64,000 nucleotides of DNA. It comes from Pirellulales bacterium. GTDB lineage: Bacteria; Planctomycetota; Planctomycetia; Pirellulales; S012-138. This document shows positions 56,543 to 64,000 of this stretch, one piece after another. Under the pieces are notes generated by a model. It worked only from the letters and a program-made list of their open reading frames with translations. It was not told the origin of the DNA and made no database searches. How positions within the stretch are numbered: the stretch's first letter is position 1; each line of letters begins with the position of its first letter. A program made the translations under genes and the position numbers. Location: contig JALCBR010000003.1 in assembly GCA_028066245.1 (NCBI GenBank), positions 62,001 through 126,000 on the forward strand. The letters are read 5' to 3'.

Positions 56543-57100
56543 GTGCCTGATCGAGATTGGGAATTCGTCGCGCGGTCGTTTGTCTCGGACCAACGCATCT
56601 TTCGATTGATGCATGATGAATACCGCCTGGCGCCTGAACGTTCAACGCGAGATTTCATCGTGCTTGAGGTGCCGGATTGGGTGAACGTCATTGCCATAAC
56701 TGAGGACAAGCAAGTCGTGTTTGTTCGCCAGTTTCGCCACGGCGTCCGCGAAGTCACTTTGGAAGTACCGGGCGGGATGGTTGATCCAGGCGAAGATCCG
56801 GCCACCGCCGCGCTCCGTGAACTGCGTGAGGAGACGGGCTACGCGGGTACTAAAGCTGAGTTGCTGGGCGCCGTATGGCCAAACCCGGCGTTCCAAAACA
56901 ACCTTTGCCATTCGTTTCTCGTCCACGATGCCGTGCTGGCGGGCGAACCGCAGCCGGACCCAAGCGAACGAATAGAAGTTGTCACGTACCCATTGGCTGA
57001 TGTTCCGCGACTGATTGCTGACGGCCAGATCATGCACACGCTCGTCATCACGGCCTTTTCGCATTTCGGCATTGCGGGGAAGTCTGAGTACAATCAGTGA
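56543..57100 (+). CDS. NUDIX hydrolase
   Basis: 185 residues. The Nudix box is complete: GGMVDPGEDPATAALRELREETGY (Gx5Ex7REUxEExGU). The surrounding sequence (VVFVRQFRHGVREVTLEVPGG) is like ADP-ribose pyrophosphatases, which remove toxic ADP-ribose. The start is a GTG with GGAG some 12 bases upstream. The C-terminus ends with a short polar tail. The gene just precedes the exported CxxCH protein on the same strand (21-base gap). Confidence 0.92.
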   Translation: MPDRDWEFVARSFVSDQRIFRLMHDEYRLAPERSTRDFIVLEVPDWVNVIAITEDKQVVFVRQFRHGVREVTLEVPGGMVDPGEDPATAALRELREETGYAGTKAELLGAVWPNPAFQNNLCHSFLVHDAVLAGEPQPDPSERIEVVTYPLADVPRLIADGQIMHTLVITAFSHFGIAGKSEYNQ

Positions 57101-57121
57101 AGACCTACCCCGGAAGATTGA

Positions 57122-58342
57122 GTGAAACCTAAAATGCCTATTCTCAGCGGCAACCTCTCGCAGCACTTTCGACTCGCGACAACACCCGCGCGATACTGTG
57201 TCGTTGGGTTTGCCCTCGCGGTGTGTCTGCCGCAGCAAAGCTTTGCCCAAGAGAAGTCCACTTCTCATTTGGCAATCGAACACGGGATTGCCTTTCTAAG
57301 CAATGAAGTTCCCGCTTGGGCAGACAAGCACAACTGCTATTCGTGCCACAACAACGGCAATGCGGCCCAGGCGCTCTATCGCGCGAAATCGCTGGGCCAT
57401 GATGTTCCGCAAGAATCTCTCGCCGATACGACGCGCTGGCTACTACAGCCAGACGAATGGAAGAACAACGGCGGAGATCCCGCCTTTGCTGATGAGACAT
57501 TGGCCAACATTCAGTTCGCCGCAGCGCTGGTGACAGCGATTGAAAACAAGATGCTCACGCAACCGCCAGCCGATCACCCCAAGAATACGAAAGCTGATCG
57601 TCTACGAACGGGAGAGAAGACTGATCGCGCGACTGCCGCGCTCCGTAAGGCTGCAGAACTCATCGCTGCAGATCAGCAGCCGACTGGATTTTGGCGCATC
57701 GGCGGCGATAAGCAGATAGGTGCCCCGGCTACATTGGGCAACATGCTCGCTACTCGCGAAGCCTTGCGAGCTTTGCGGCTCGCCGAAGACGATCGATTCG
57801 CAAACCATATCAGTAAGGCGGAATCCTGGCTTGTTGCCGAGCGCCCTCGGACGGTGTTTGACGCTTCCGCTCAAATTCTGGCTTTAGCCGACATCCGTGA
57901 TTCAGGCAAATCCAAAGCTGACAAAGGACCGGATTCGAGTGATTCAGCTATCGAGTACACAACCACCAAGCAAGACGAGATGCTCTCGGCAGCGGCACAG
58001 CATGCCCTGATTGTGGTCCGGAAAGGGCAGTCTCTCGATGGCGGATTCGGCCCGTACGTCACATCAATGCCCGAACCATTCGATACATCCATTGCCATGT
58101 TGGCTTTGATGCGCTGGGGCGAGAACGAAGATCACGGGCGAATCGGGAAGGCCCAGAAGTTCTTGCTCAGCGAGCAATACGCCGAGGGTGACTGGCCGGA
58201 GACCACCCGCCCCGCCGGCAATCAAAGCTACGCCCAACGGCTGTCAACGGCCGGGTGGGCAGTCTTGGCACTGTTGGAGACAGAAGGTCTGCTAGATAGT
58301 TCCGACCATCGACAGTCGTCGATCATTCCGCAAGACCGTTAG
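57122..58342 (+). CDS. Exported protein with a CxxCH motif and prenyltransferase/squalene-oxidase-like repeats
   Basis: 406 residues. An N-terminal signal peptide (YCVVGFALAVCLPQQSFAQE) sends it to the periplasm or membrane. A single CxxCH haem-c-like motif (Cys72-Cys75-His76, NCYSCHNNG) follows. Downstream sequence repeats of the squalene-hopene cyclase/prenyltransferase alpha-barrel type are visible (FDTSIAMLALMRWGENED, STAGWAVLALLETEG). The combination is unusual. I cannot tell whether haem is really attached, because a second His or Met ligand is not obvious. The start is GTG at 57122, or ATG at 57134. Confidence 0.7.
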   Translation: MKPKMPILSGNLSQHFRLATTPARYCVVGFALAVCLPQQSFAQEKSTSHLAIEHGIAFLSNEVPAWADKHNCYSCHNNGNAAQALYRAKSLGHDVPQESLADTTRWLLQPDEWKNNGGDPAFADETLANIQFAAALVTAIENKMLTQPPADHPKNTKADRLRTGEKTDRATAALRKAAELIAADQQPTGFWRIGGDKQIGAPATLGNMLATREALRALRLAEDDRFANHISKAESWLVAERPRTVFDASAQILALADIRDSGKSKADKGPDSSDSAIEYTTTKQDEMLSAAAQHALIVVRKGQSLDGGFGPYVTSMPEPFDTSIAMLALMRWGENEDHGRIGKAQKFLLSEQYAEGDWPETTRPAGNQSYAQRLSTAGWAVLALLETEGLLDSSDHRQSSIIPQDR

Positions 58343-58375
58343 GTGAATGCCAAGCGTTTTCCACGCGGACAACAG

Positions 58376-61300
58376 CTATTCAATGCCGTTCAGACCGGCC
58401 GGCGGCACTCGCGCGCCGCTTCCATATTGGCCAAACCTCAAACCAGGCAGGAACCGGGGCTCAATAGCCAGCGTAACGCCTACGTTGTCTCGTGTAGCGT
58501 CTACGGAGAACCCAAACGTCACCAGGAACGATTCCCCAATTCGCGTAACGGCCACGTTCTGACCCAGATTGACGTCTTCACCAAAGTCAAAAGACGTGGT
58601 CAACGAAGAGATCCACTTGGGGCTCATGCGATAGTTGTAAGAAAACGACAACAACTGGCTGGAGATGGGACCTTCCAGCGAACTGAAATTGACGAACACA
58701 CTTCCTCGCGGAGGGCGGGAGAGCTGTCCCCCAACGCGAACGATCCGCATTCCATCACCGAACATGTCCGCCATACCATCGGACGTCAGCACCAGGCGAT
58801 CGCCGACATGCCAGCGAAAACCGTAGCTGGCCAGGCCAAATTCCTGTCCAAAGTTATCTCGATCCGCATCGGGGAATAGGGTGATGTCGGAATCGAGGAC
58901 AATCCAATCGAGCGTCCTTCTTCGTCCGGGGAAACCACGCCGTGTCTGCCACCGTTGATGGACTCCCATCCTCACAGTCGCCAGATCATCGACGATTTCC
59001 GTTGACGGGGATGTGACCCAGTCTCCCAAGCCAGAACGCAGGGCATAAACCCGGTCATCAAACTTCGCCGGGATCGGCATGCCGCCAAAAGTGTTGAATT
59101 GCGCCCGGCGGAGGAAGTGCTCTTGCGCATCGTCCTGCAATGGGTCGTAAAGCGGCAAGTCGAAGATGTCTTCGTTCGCGTCAGCGACTGAACCATCCAG
59201 CTCGAAGACAACTTTGTGAGCCAGCCCATGCACGTTGAAGAGATCATTTTCTACGCCGGGATTGACTGACCAGATCGGCAAGCTCGCTCTCACGCCCAGC
59301 TTGCCATAGAGCCGGTCCAGTTGATCACCAAACACATCTTCATCCCAATGAGCAAACTCACCCATTACGTAGGGCACGACTTTCGCCGGACCTGCCTGCA
59401 GCGGCATGTCCAGTTCATGCCGCGTGGCGAAGCGGAGGCCTTCGTTGTCCACTTCCCACGGCAACAGCATGAACTTGCTGGCGTCCACCGGATCTTCCGG
59501 CGTGGTGGCAACTTCAATGTCTCGATAGCCGATCTTCGTGTTCTCGTACCAGGTAATCCTGTCGCTGAAGAGTGACTCCCCCAGCCAGGTATGCTGCGCT
59601 TCTGCTCCCTGGGTTTGAGTAAAGAACGAGTTGAGTTGGACATCTCCACTGAGCGACCAGACGGAGTTGTCGATGATCTTCTTTAGTTCCCCGCCTGTGC
59701 TAAGGTCTTTGAACGTATCCCACTCGCTCTCGAAATATTGTTCCAGGAAATTGCGGTCGCTGATCCAGCCGAGTTCCGTGCTGAGTGTGAGATCGCCTGG
59801 CAGAGACAGCCGTTGGCGTCCAAACAGACGAAAGCGGTAGTTCTTCTCCGGAGTCAACCCGCCGCGATCCTGGCCGAGCGTATCCAACCCGCGATCTTCG
59901 ATGCCCCAGAAATCAACCAGCCCGGCATACGTGCTGGGCACGTTGAGCAGGTTCATTCCCTGGTACGAGAAGCGAGTGCCGTGGCCAAAACCACGTTCGG
60001 AAAGCCAGTCCAACGAGAAATCCCAATCGGTGCCTGGCGGTGGGTTCTCAATGCCCAAAATCTGGTACGGATCCCAATCGGTCAGGATTTGCGTACCAAA
60101 GATATTGTCATTGGCAAAGCTGATTCGGCGCAAATAGTAGGTTGGACGTTCCAGGTTAGCAGCGAAGATCGGCCAATAACCAATAGGAGTCTCTTCCAGG
60201 AAGATGAAGTTGTTCAGTGAGGTGGCGGAACGGTCATGGTCGATCGCCTGTTCGCCCGTCAAGGGATCAATCACGGGAATCCCTGTCAGGGGATCCACAG
60301 CCGGTTTCTGCTTATCTTCAAAGTAGACCGTCCCCGACGAGAGCCGGTAGCTGGGATCGCCCAATCGACTGGTCGTGACGAAGGAGTTTGTGGCCACAAA
60401 CCGGTCACGCGAGATTTGTTGGACAACGTCGGCCTTGAGTCTGATGAGTCCCTCGTACGATTCCAGCGGCGTAAGGATCTCCGCAGCGACGATGGTGCCG
60501 ATTTCGCGCCGCGCGTCGTAGTACATTCGCTGGGCGTGCATGACTCTCTCGCCCTGCCGAAAGACGACGTTACCCTCCAGATATAATTCCAGCGGTTGGT
60601 CCGCATCCTGGGCTTCACTTCCATCCAAAGACAGGTTCTCCGAGGTCCACACCACGACCCGGTCAGCGGAGACATCCACTGTGCCGAAGCGGTCATCGCC
60701 TTCGATGATCACATTCACGCCTGAGTCAATTGTGCCGATGCGTTCCCGCCCGTCAGGACTGAGAAAGTAGGATGCCTGAACCGGCGTGCTGCTCCGCGGA
60801 TAAGCGCGGATTCGGCGGCTTCCGCTGGGAAGTGTGCCAGCGCCTGTCGCGGCGCCGCGTGATTCATCTTGGTAATTGACTTGCTTGAAAGCACCGTCGC
60901 TATAGGCATAGCGCCTCATCTTGGCGCGACCAAGAATAGGCGCAGATTCATGCGAGACTTCCCCGCCGGGCTGCGGTGTATTGAAGGTCGGCGGTTCGGA
61001 CGATTCCCAAGTCCCGTACCAGCTTGGTTCTCGGAGAGTCGCCTGACTGCCATCTTGGGCATACGACACCAGCACGTTGCCATCCAGGTAGGCATTCACG
61101 GAGTGCTTCTCACCATAGCGCCCCCGTTCTAGCCAGAGGACACCACCTTCTGCCTTGGCCAGCGTAGCACCTTGGCGAATCTCGACACCGCCGCTAAGCA
61201 GCCAGACATCAGTCCGATCCTCACGCCAGCGGTTGGCGCCTCCTGCGCTGATCAAAATGGCGTCCGAAAACTCACCAGCGGGAACCTTGATGCGGGTGCC

Positions 61301-61423
61301 TTGCCCGTATGCGCTCGAAAACTCACCCTGCAGTAAGGTGATGGTGCCGAGCAGCAGTGTTCCCAACAGCCGCGCGCAACGAGAGCGCACCGGGGAGAAC
61401 TTCCCTGGCCTTCGGGAATGCAA
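58376..61423 (-). CDS. lptD: LptD-like outer-membrane LPS assembly protein
   Basis: 1015 residues. An N-terminal hydrophobic stretch (ARLLGTLLLGTITLLQGEF) is followed by an OstA-like beta-jellyroll region (about 40-350: GGVEIRQGATLAKAEGGVLWLERG, LYLEGNVVFRQGERVMHAQRMYYDAR). A large Gly/Arg-rich C-terminal part follows (TWESSEP... FGHGTRFSYQG... MSPKWISSLTTSFDFGED) with alternating strands of a beta-barrel. The role is to insert lipopolysaccharide into the outer leaflet of the outer membrane. The family is divergent from proteobacterial LptD. It faces the CxxCH gene (33-base gap). Confidence 0.82.
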   Translation of the reverse strand: MHSRRPGKFSPVRSRCARLLGTLLLGTITLLQGEFSSAYGQGTRIKVPAGEFSDAILISAGGANRWREDRTDVWLLSGGVEIRQGATLAKAEGGVLWLERGRYGEKHSVNAYLDGNVLVSYAQDGSQATLREPSWYGTWESSEPPTFNTPQPGGEVSHESAPILGRAKMRRYAYSDGAFKQVNYQDESRGAATGAGTLPSGSRRIRAYPRSSTPVQASYFLSPDGRERIGTIDSGVNVIIEGDDRFGTVDVSADRVVVWTSENLSLDGSEAQDADQPLELYLEGNVVFRQGERVMHAQRMYYDARREIGTIVAAEILTPLESYEGLIRLKADVVQQISRDRFVATNSFVTTSRLGDPSYRLSSGTVYFEDKQKPAVDPLTGIPVIDPLTGEQAIDHDRSATSLNNFIFLEETPIGYWPIFAANLERPTYYLRRISFANDNIFGTQILTDWDPYQILGIENPPPGTDWDFSLDWLSERGFGHGTRFSYQGMNLLNVPSTYAGLVDFWGIEDRGLDTLGQDRGGLTPEKNYRFRLFGRQRLSLPGDLTLSTELGWISDRNFLEQYFESEWDTFKDLSTGGELKKIIDNSVWSLSGDVQLNSFFTQTQGAEAQHTWLGESLFSDRITWYENTKIGYRDIEVATTPEDPVDASKFMLLPWEVDNEGLRFATRHELDMPLQAGPAKVVPYVMGEFAHWDEDVFGDQLDRLYGKLGVRASLPIWSVNPGVENDLFNVHGLAHKVVFELDGSVADANEDIFDLPLYDPLQDDAQEHFLRRAQFNTFGGMPIPAKFDDRVYALRSGLGDWVTSPSTEIVDDLATVRMGVHQRWQTRRGFPGRRRTLDWIVLDSDITLFPDADRDNFGQEFGLASYGFRWHVGDRLVLTSDGMADMFGDGMRIVRVGGQLSRPPRGSVFVNFSSLEGPISSQLLSFSYNYRMSPKWISSLTTSFDFGEDVNLGQNVAVTRIGESFLVTFGFSVDATRDNVGVTLAIEPRFLPGLRFGQYGSGARVPPAGLNGIE

Positions 61424-61692
61424 AGCTACGCGACGCGCGTTGTGCAGTGGAGCGACTCCTTTCGCTCAAGCGATCCACGACTTGCGGACCATCCACGGTG
61501 TTCGCCCGCTGAGCTGGCGGGTTGCCGATGAAAACGGGTCGGAATCGGGCGAAATGGCGGCGGATTATAGAAATGCCCTCGTCACCGAGCAAGGCGGGTT
61601 CCAACTCGATCATCGAATCGCAATTCCAGCAGTCATGCGACTTTGCGCGCGATCGGCAAAGCACCAATCACGATGTTTGTGCTACACTGCTA
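61424..61692. other. Intergenic region between lptD and the glycerate kinase gene (269 bases)
   Basis: Both flanking genes are on the minus strand; this region should contain the lptD promoter. A short stem, CCCGC with GCGGG, lies around 61503-61519. Nothing else recognised. Confidence 0.3.
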
Positions 61693-63093
61693 TCAGTGTG
61701 TGATGACCACGCGCAGGTCACCGACATTGGTGCCGGTTGGACCTGTTTTGAGTAACCCTCCGGTCAAGTCAAAGAAGCGATAGGCGTCGTTTCCGCCCAA
61801 GAAAGATCGTGCCTCCAAGCCCTGTTCGAGCGCTTTTCGATGGACGGCTGTGTCAATGCAAGCACCGGCTGCATCCGTGGGACCGTCCTCGCCATCAGTC
61901 CCTCCGGAAAGCACAACGATGTCATCGAAGATGCTGTCACCACCAGCACCTGTCACCGGCAATGACGTCAATTCCACGTAGGCTGCCAAGGCAAGCTGTT
62001 GGTTGCGTCCTCCTTTCCCGGGGTCATCCGTGAGCGTCACCACCGGCTCTCCGCCATGAATCAGGCAGTTAGGCAAATTGGGATCACCGCGCATCTTGAC
62101 GGCGAGTTGAGCCAGCTTCCGCCCGACTTCGTTGGCCTCGCCTTCCAGCGCAGCACTTACGTGCATGGCGAATTCATACCCTCGGCGTTCGGCCTCTTGT
62201 CCCGCAGCATCTACGGCTAAGGCCAAATTGCCGATCACGATGTTGGTAACCTCAACACACGGTGAAGCTTCTCGGCTATCCAGCCCCGGTGGCGAATCGC
62301 GGAGATAGCTCATCACTCGGGAAATCTCCGGGGAACTACGTTCATTGATCTTAAAGTCATCAAGCACGCGAAGCGCATCTACCGCAGTGACACTAGCGGG
62401 CACGGTGGGACCAGAGGCGATCAATTCCAGTGGGTCACCAGGAACATCGGAGATGAGCAACGTGATCAGACGTCCCGCACGGCAAGCGGTGGCCAGTCCG
62501 CCTCCTTTCACACGACTGAGCGGAATGCGCACGGTGTTGAGCTGTTGGATGTTGGCGCCCGCCGCAGAGAGCAATCGGGTGATGGCGAGCTTGTCCTCCA
62601 AAGAGATTCCTGTTGCAGGAGCCGGCAGCAGGGCACTGCCGCCACCGGAAACCAAGCAGATGCAAAGGTCGCTGGGATCTGCTGCTTGTAGCAGACGAAG
62701 CATCTCTTCCGTCCCATGCGCAGCAGCTTCAGTTGGCTCGTTAACACCCGCTGGCCTGGCGGGATGCAATTGGATGCGGCGATGTGCTGTGGACTTCCCC
62801 GCAGGAATCGTGTCATTCGGGACGTTAACCCAACCGGTGACGTCCAATTCTCGCATCACCGAAGGCCCCAAAGCCGCTTCCAATCCTGCCACCATCCCAG
62901 CGCCTGCCTTGCCTGCGCCGATGACAATCAGTCGACGGACCGAATCAAGGTCGATCGGTTGTTCGCCAATGAGGAGCGTGCGCTGCCAGACACGGACTGT
63001 TTCTTGTACAAGCCGATTCGCGTCGACCACCGCGACGCCTGCTTGCCAGATCGCCAGCGCATCTTTCCGTAGATCGCGGCTTGTGTGGTTCAT
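61693..63093 (-). CDS. Glycerate 2-kinase, DUF4147/TtuD family
   Basis: 466 residues. The family's two-domain arrangement is visible: the N-terminal VIGAGKAGAGMVAGLE nucleotide-like loop, CLVSGGGSALLPAPATGISLEDK, and the C-terminal MOFRL-type GGTDGEDGPTDAAGACID motif. The enzyme phosphorylates glycerate (usually to 2-phosphoglycerate) for entry to glycolysis. The ATG at 63093 overlaps the stop of the upstream gene by four bases (ATGA), so the two genes are coupled. Confidence 0.92.
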   Translation of the reverse strand: MNHTSRDLRKDALAIWQAGVAVVDANRLVQETVRVWQRTLLIGEQPIDLDSVRRLIVIGAGKAGAGMVAGLEAALGPSVMRELDVTGWVNVPNDTIPAGKSTAHRRIQLHPARPAGVNEPTEAAAHGTEEMLRLLQAADPSDLCICLVSGGGSALLPAPATGISLEDKLAITRLLSAAGANIQQLNTVRIPLSRVKGGGLATACRAGRLITLLISDVPGDPLELIASGPTVPASVTAVDALRVLDDFKINERSSPEISRVMSYLRDSPPGLDSREASPCVEVTNIVIGNLALAVDAAGQEAERRGYEFAMHVSAALEGEANEVGRKLAQLAVKMRGDPNLPNCLIHGGEPVVTLTDDPGKGGRNQQLALAAYVELTSLPVTGAGGDSIFDDIVVLSGGTDGEDGPTDAAGACIDTAVHRKALEQGLEARSFLGGNDAYRFFDLTGGLLKTGPTGTNVGDLRVVITH

Positions 63094-63689
63094 TCCACGC
63101 TCCGCGCGCGAATCACGCCGAGCCAATCAGTCGGCTCCATGATAAATTCGCCCAAACTGTTGGACTTAGAGGCACGGAGAATCAGCGCCACCATGAAGAA
63201 TTCACCTTCGGACTCGAACTTGCCCGCCAAAGAACACCAAGGTGAGCCCTTACCTCGCTCTCCTGGGAGTTTGGCCTTGGAGAAAAACAGGTGAGAAAAC
63301 CCCTTGGCGGAAAGTTGCTCGGGCCAGGCTCTGACCAAGGGATCGTGATCTGCAACCACGTCTTTCAGACCAGGCACAATTTGATCGATGAGATCGGGCC
63401 AGCGTTCGCGCGCTGGCAGTCGATTGAGTCGACCTGCCGGCGCCAGCACAACAGCCGCCAAACGCATCGGGACGTTGTAGCACTCGACTTGCGCGCCTCC
63501 GGCGGGCGGACCATGCGTGCCCAAACTCGATAAGTCAATGGCCAGATCCGGCGGCTCCAGTTTGGGCGTCAACCGCCTGCGACGGAACAACAGCAATGCC
63601 ACGATGAATACGATCGCAACCCCAGCACCAATGACAAGCGCTTTGGCCATCGAATCCATCTCACGATAAGTTTGTAGCAAATCGGCCAT
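63090..63689 (-). CDS. Membrane-anchored hypothetical protein (199 aa)
   Basis: 199 residues, not recognised. A short N-terminal segment is followed by one membrane helix (residues 16-35, ALVIGAGVAIVFIVALLLF) and then a basic stretch (RRRRL). The remaining 160 residues are soluble, with strand/helix character and no catalytic motif; the basic side suggests that this domain is cytoplasmic. The stop overlaps the glycerate kinase start. It follows the DUF1080 gene by 36 bases. Confidence 0.7.
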   Translation of the reverse strand: MADLLQTYREMDSMAKALVIGAGVAIVFIVALLLFRRRRLTPKLEPPDLAIDLSSLGTHGPPAGGAQVECYNVPMRLAAVVLAPAGRLNRLPARERWPDLIDQIVPGLKDVVADHDPLVRAWPEQLSAKGFSHLFFSKAKLPGERGKGSPWCSLAGKFESEGEFFMVALILRASKSNSLGEFIMEPTDWLGVIRARSVE

Positions 63690-63725
63690 TGCGAGCCTTA
63701 CGAATTTTTTCGCGGCTTTTCAATG

Positions 63726-64000
63726 TCATTCTTGATCCCCACGTAGGATCATCCAGACGTTGCGAAATCGAACCGGATCGCCGTGATCTTGAAACCAGAT
63801 GGGCAGTGATTGCGGGCCTTCAGATAGCCCTGCGCCGGTCTTGTTCGATAGCTCGACGTCATCGTGAATCACGATGCCGTTATGTCGCACCGTAATCCGT
63901 GCATTCTCGGTCTTTTCCAGAACGTTGCTTGCATCCGCGACACCATCCGTTCCCGTGGTATTGTAACGTGCCGCGCGGAATTCAATGTCATATGTTTGCC
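63726..64000 (-). CDS. DUF1080 family protein, C-terminal part
   Basis: The frame enters from the right edge, so the N-terminus is missing; 91 codons remain. The sequence reads YDIEFRAARYN, ITVRHNGIVIHDDVELSN, SEGPQSLPIWFQDHGDPVRFRNVW and MILRGDQE, the C-terminal half of the DUF1080 beta-sandwich (3-keto-disaccharide hydrolase type), which is common and often expanded in planctomycetes. The natural stop is at 63726-63728. Confidence 0.88.
   Translation of the reverse strand, partial: QTYDIEFRAARYNTTGTDGVADASNVLEKTENARITVRHNGIVIHDDVELSNKTGAGLSEGPQSLPIWFQDHGDPVRFRNVWMILRGDQE

Overview
The window looks like one contiguous piece of a planctomycete chromosome, probably from the Pirellulales side of the phylum. 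The support is gene content: a C-terminal piece of a DUF1080-type protein, several hypothetical protein types that I associate with planctomycetes, an LptD-like outer-membrane protein, the combination of three small heat-shock proteins with a KamA-family enzyme, and long intergenic gaps. The taxonomic call is inference, because no rRNA gene is present. I see no tRNA, rRNA, CRISPR array, insertion sequence or prophage gene.

Layout. 1-3.9 kb: a minus-strand operon (AhpD/CMD-like protein, isochorismatase-like hydrolase, a secreted protein cut by the window edge). It is headed by a strong sigma-54 promoter and faces a divergent GAF-AAA-Fis sigma-54 activator. A perfect 12-bp inverted repeat lies between them, and a zinc deaminase follows the activator. 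4.1-10.4 kb: a methyltransferase, a CbiX-like chelatase and a 52-aa membrane protein on the minus strand, divergent from a two-gene membrane oxidoreductase (four-cluster ferredoxin fused to an NrfD-type membrane domain, plus a molybdopterin catalytic subunit). 10.4-17.5 kb: a catabolic block with an enolase-superfamily enzyme, pcaI, pcaJ, a class III aminotransferase, pcaF, and a KamA-family radical SAM enzyme whose PLP loop is unusual. 17.7-22.2 kb: a HIT protein, three consecutive Hsp20 genes and a membrane M48 peptidase. 22.5-30 kb: a polysaccharide cluster (two GT2 glycosyltransferases, RmlA, RmlC-like) behind dnaE.

30.1-39.7 kb: a ferritin-like protein and a respiratory complex I membrane-arm operon in the order nuoH-J-K-L-M-N. 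It lacks nuoI and all peripheral-arm genes, and large hydrophilic insertions sit inside the three antiporter-like subunits. 40.2-49.8 kb: UDP-glucuronate decarboxylase, a highly structured intergenic region, a TadG/VWA protein, a membrane zinc-ribbon protein, a GNAT acetyltransferase, LarA-like, DapF and a double-anchored TAXI-type binding protein. 50.1-64 kb: a lipoprotein, a tiny membrane protein, a HEAT-like protein, glutamate dehydrogenase, an acidic-tailed unknown, a frameshifted lipoprotein/outer-membrane gene, a NUDIX hydrolase, an exported CxxCH/prenyltransferase-repeat protein, LptD, glycerate kinase, and a DUF1080 protein cut by the right edge.

Functionally the region combines energy conservation (complex I arm, Mo/NrfD complex), amino-acid and 3-oxoadipate catabolism ending in acetyl-CoA and succinyl-CoA, envelope biogenesis (LptD, nucleotide sugars, glycosyltransferases, DapF) and stress response. 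The best leads are the sigma-54 circuit at 1.5-1.8 kb, the soluble inserts in complex I including a 15-bp tandem repeat in nuoN, the atypical KamA next to a 3-oxoadipate gene set, and the four-hairpin intergenic region at 41.3-41.7 kb.
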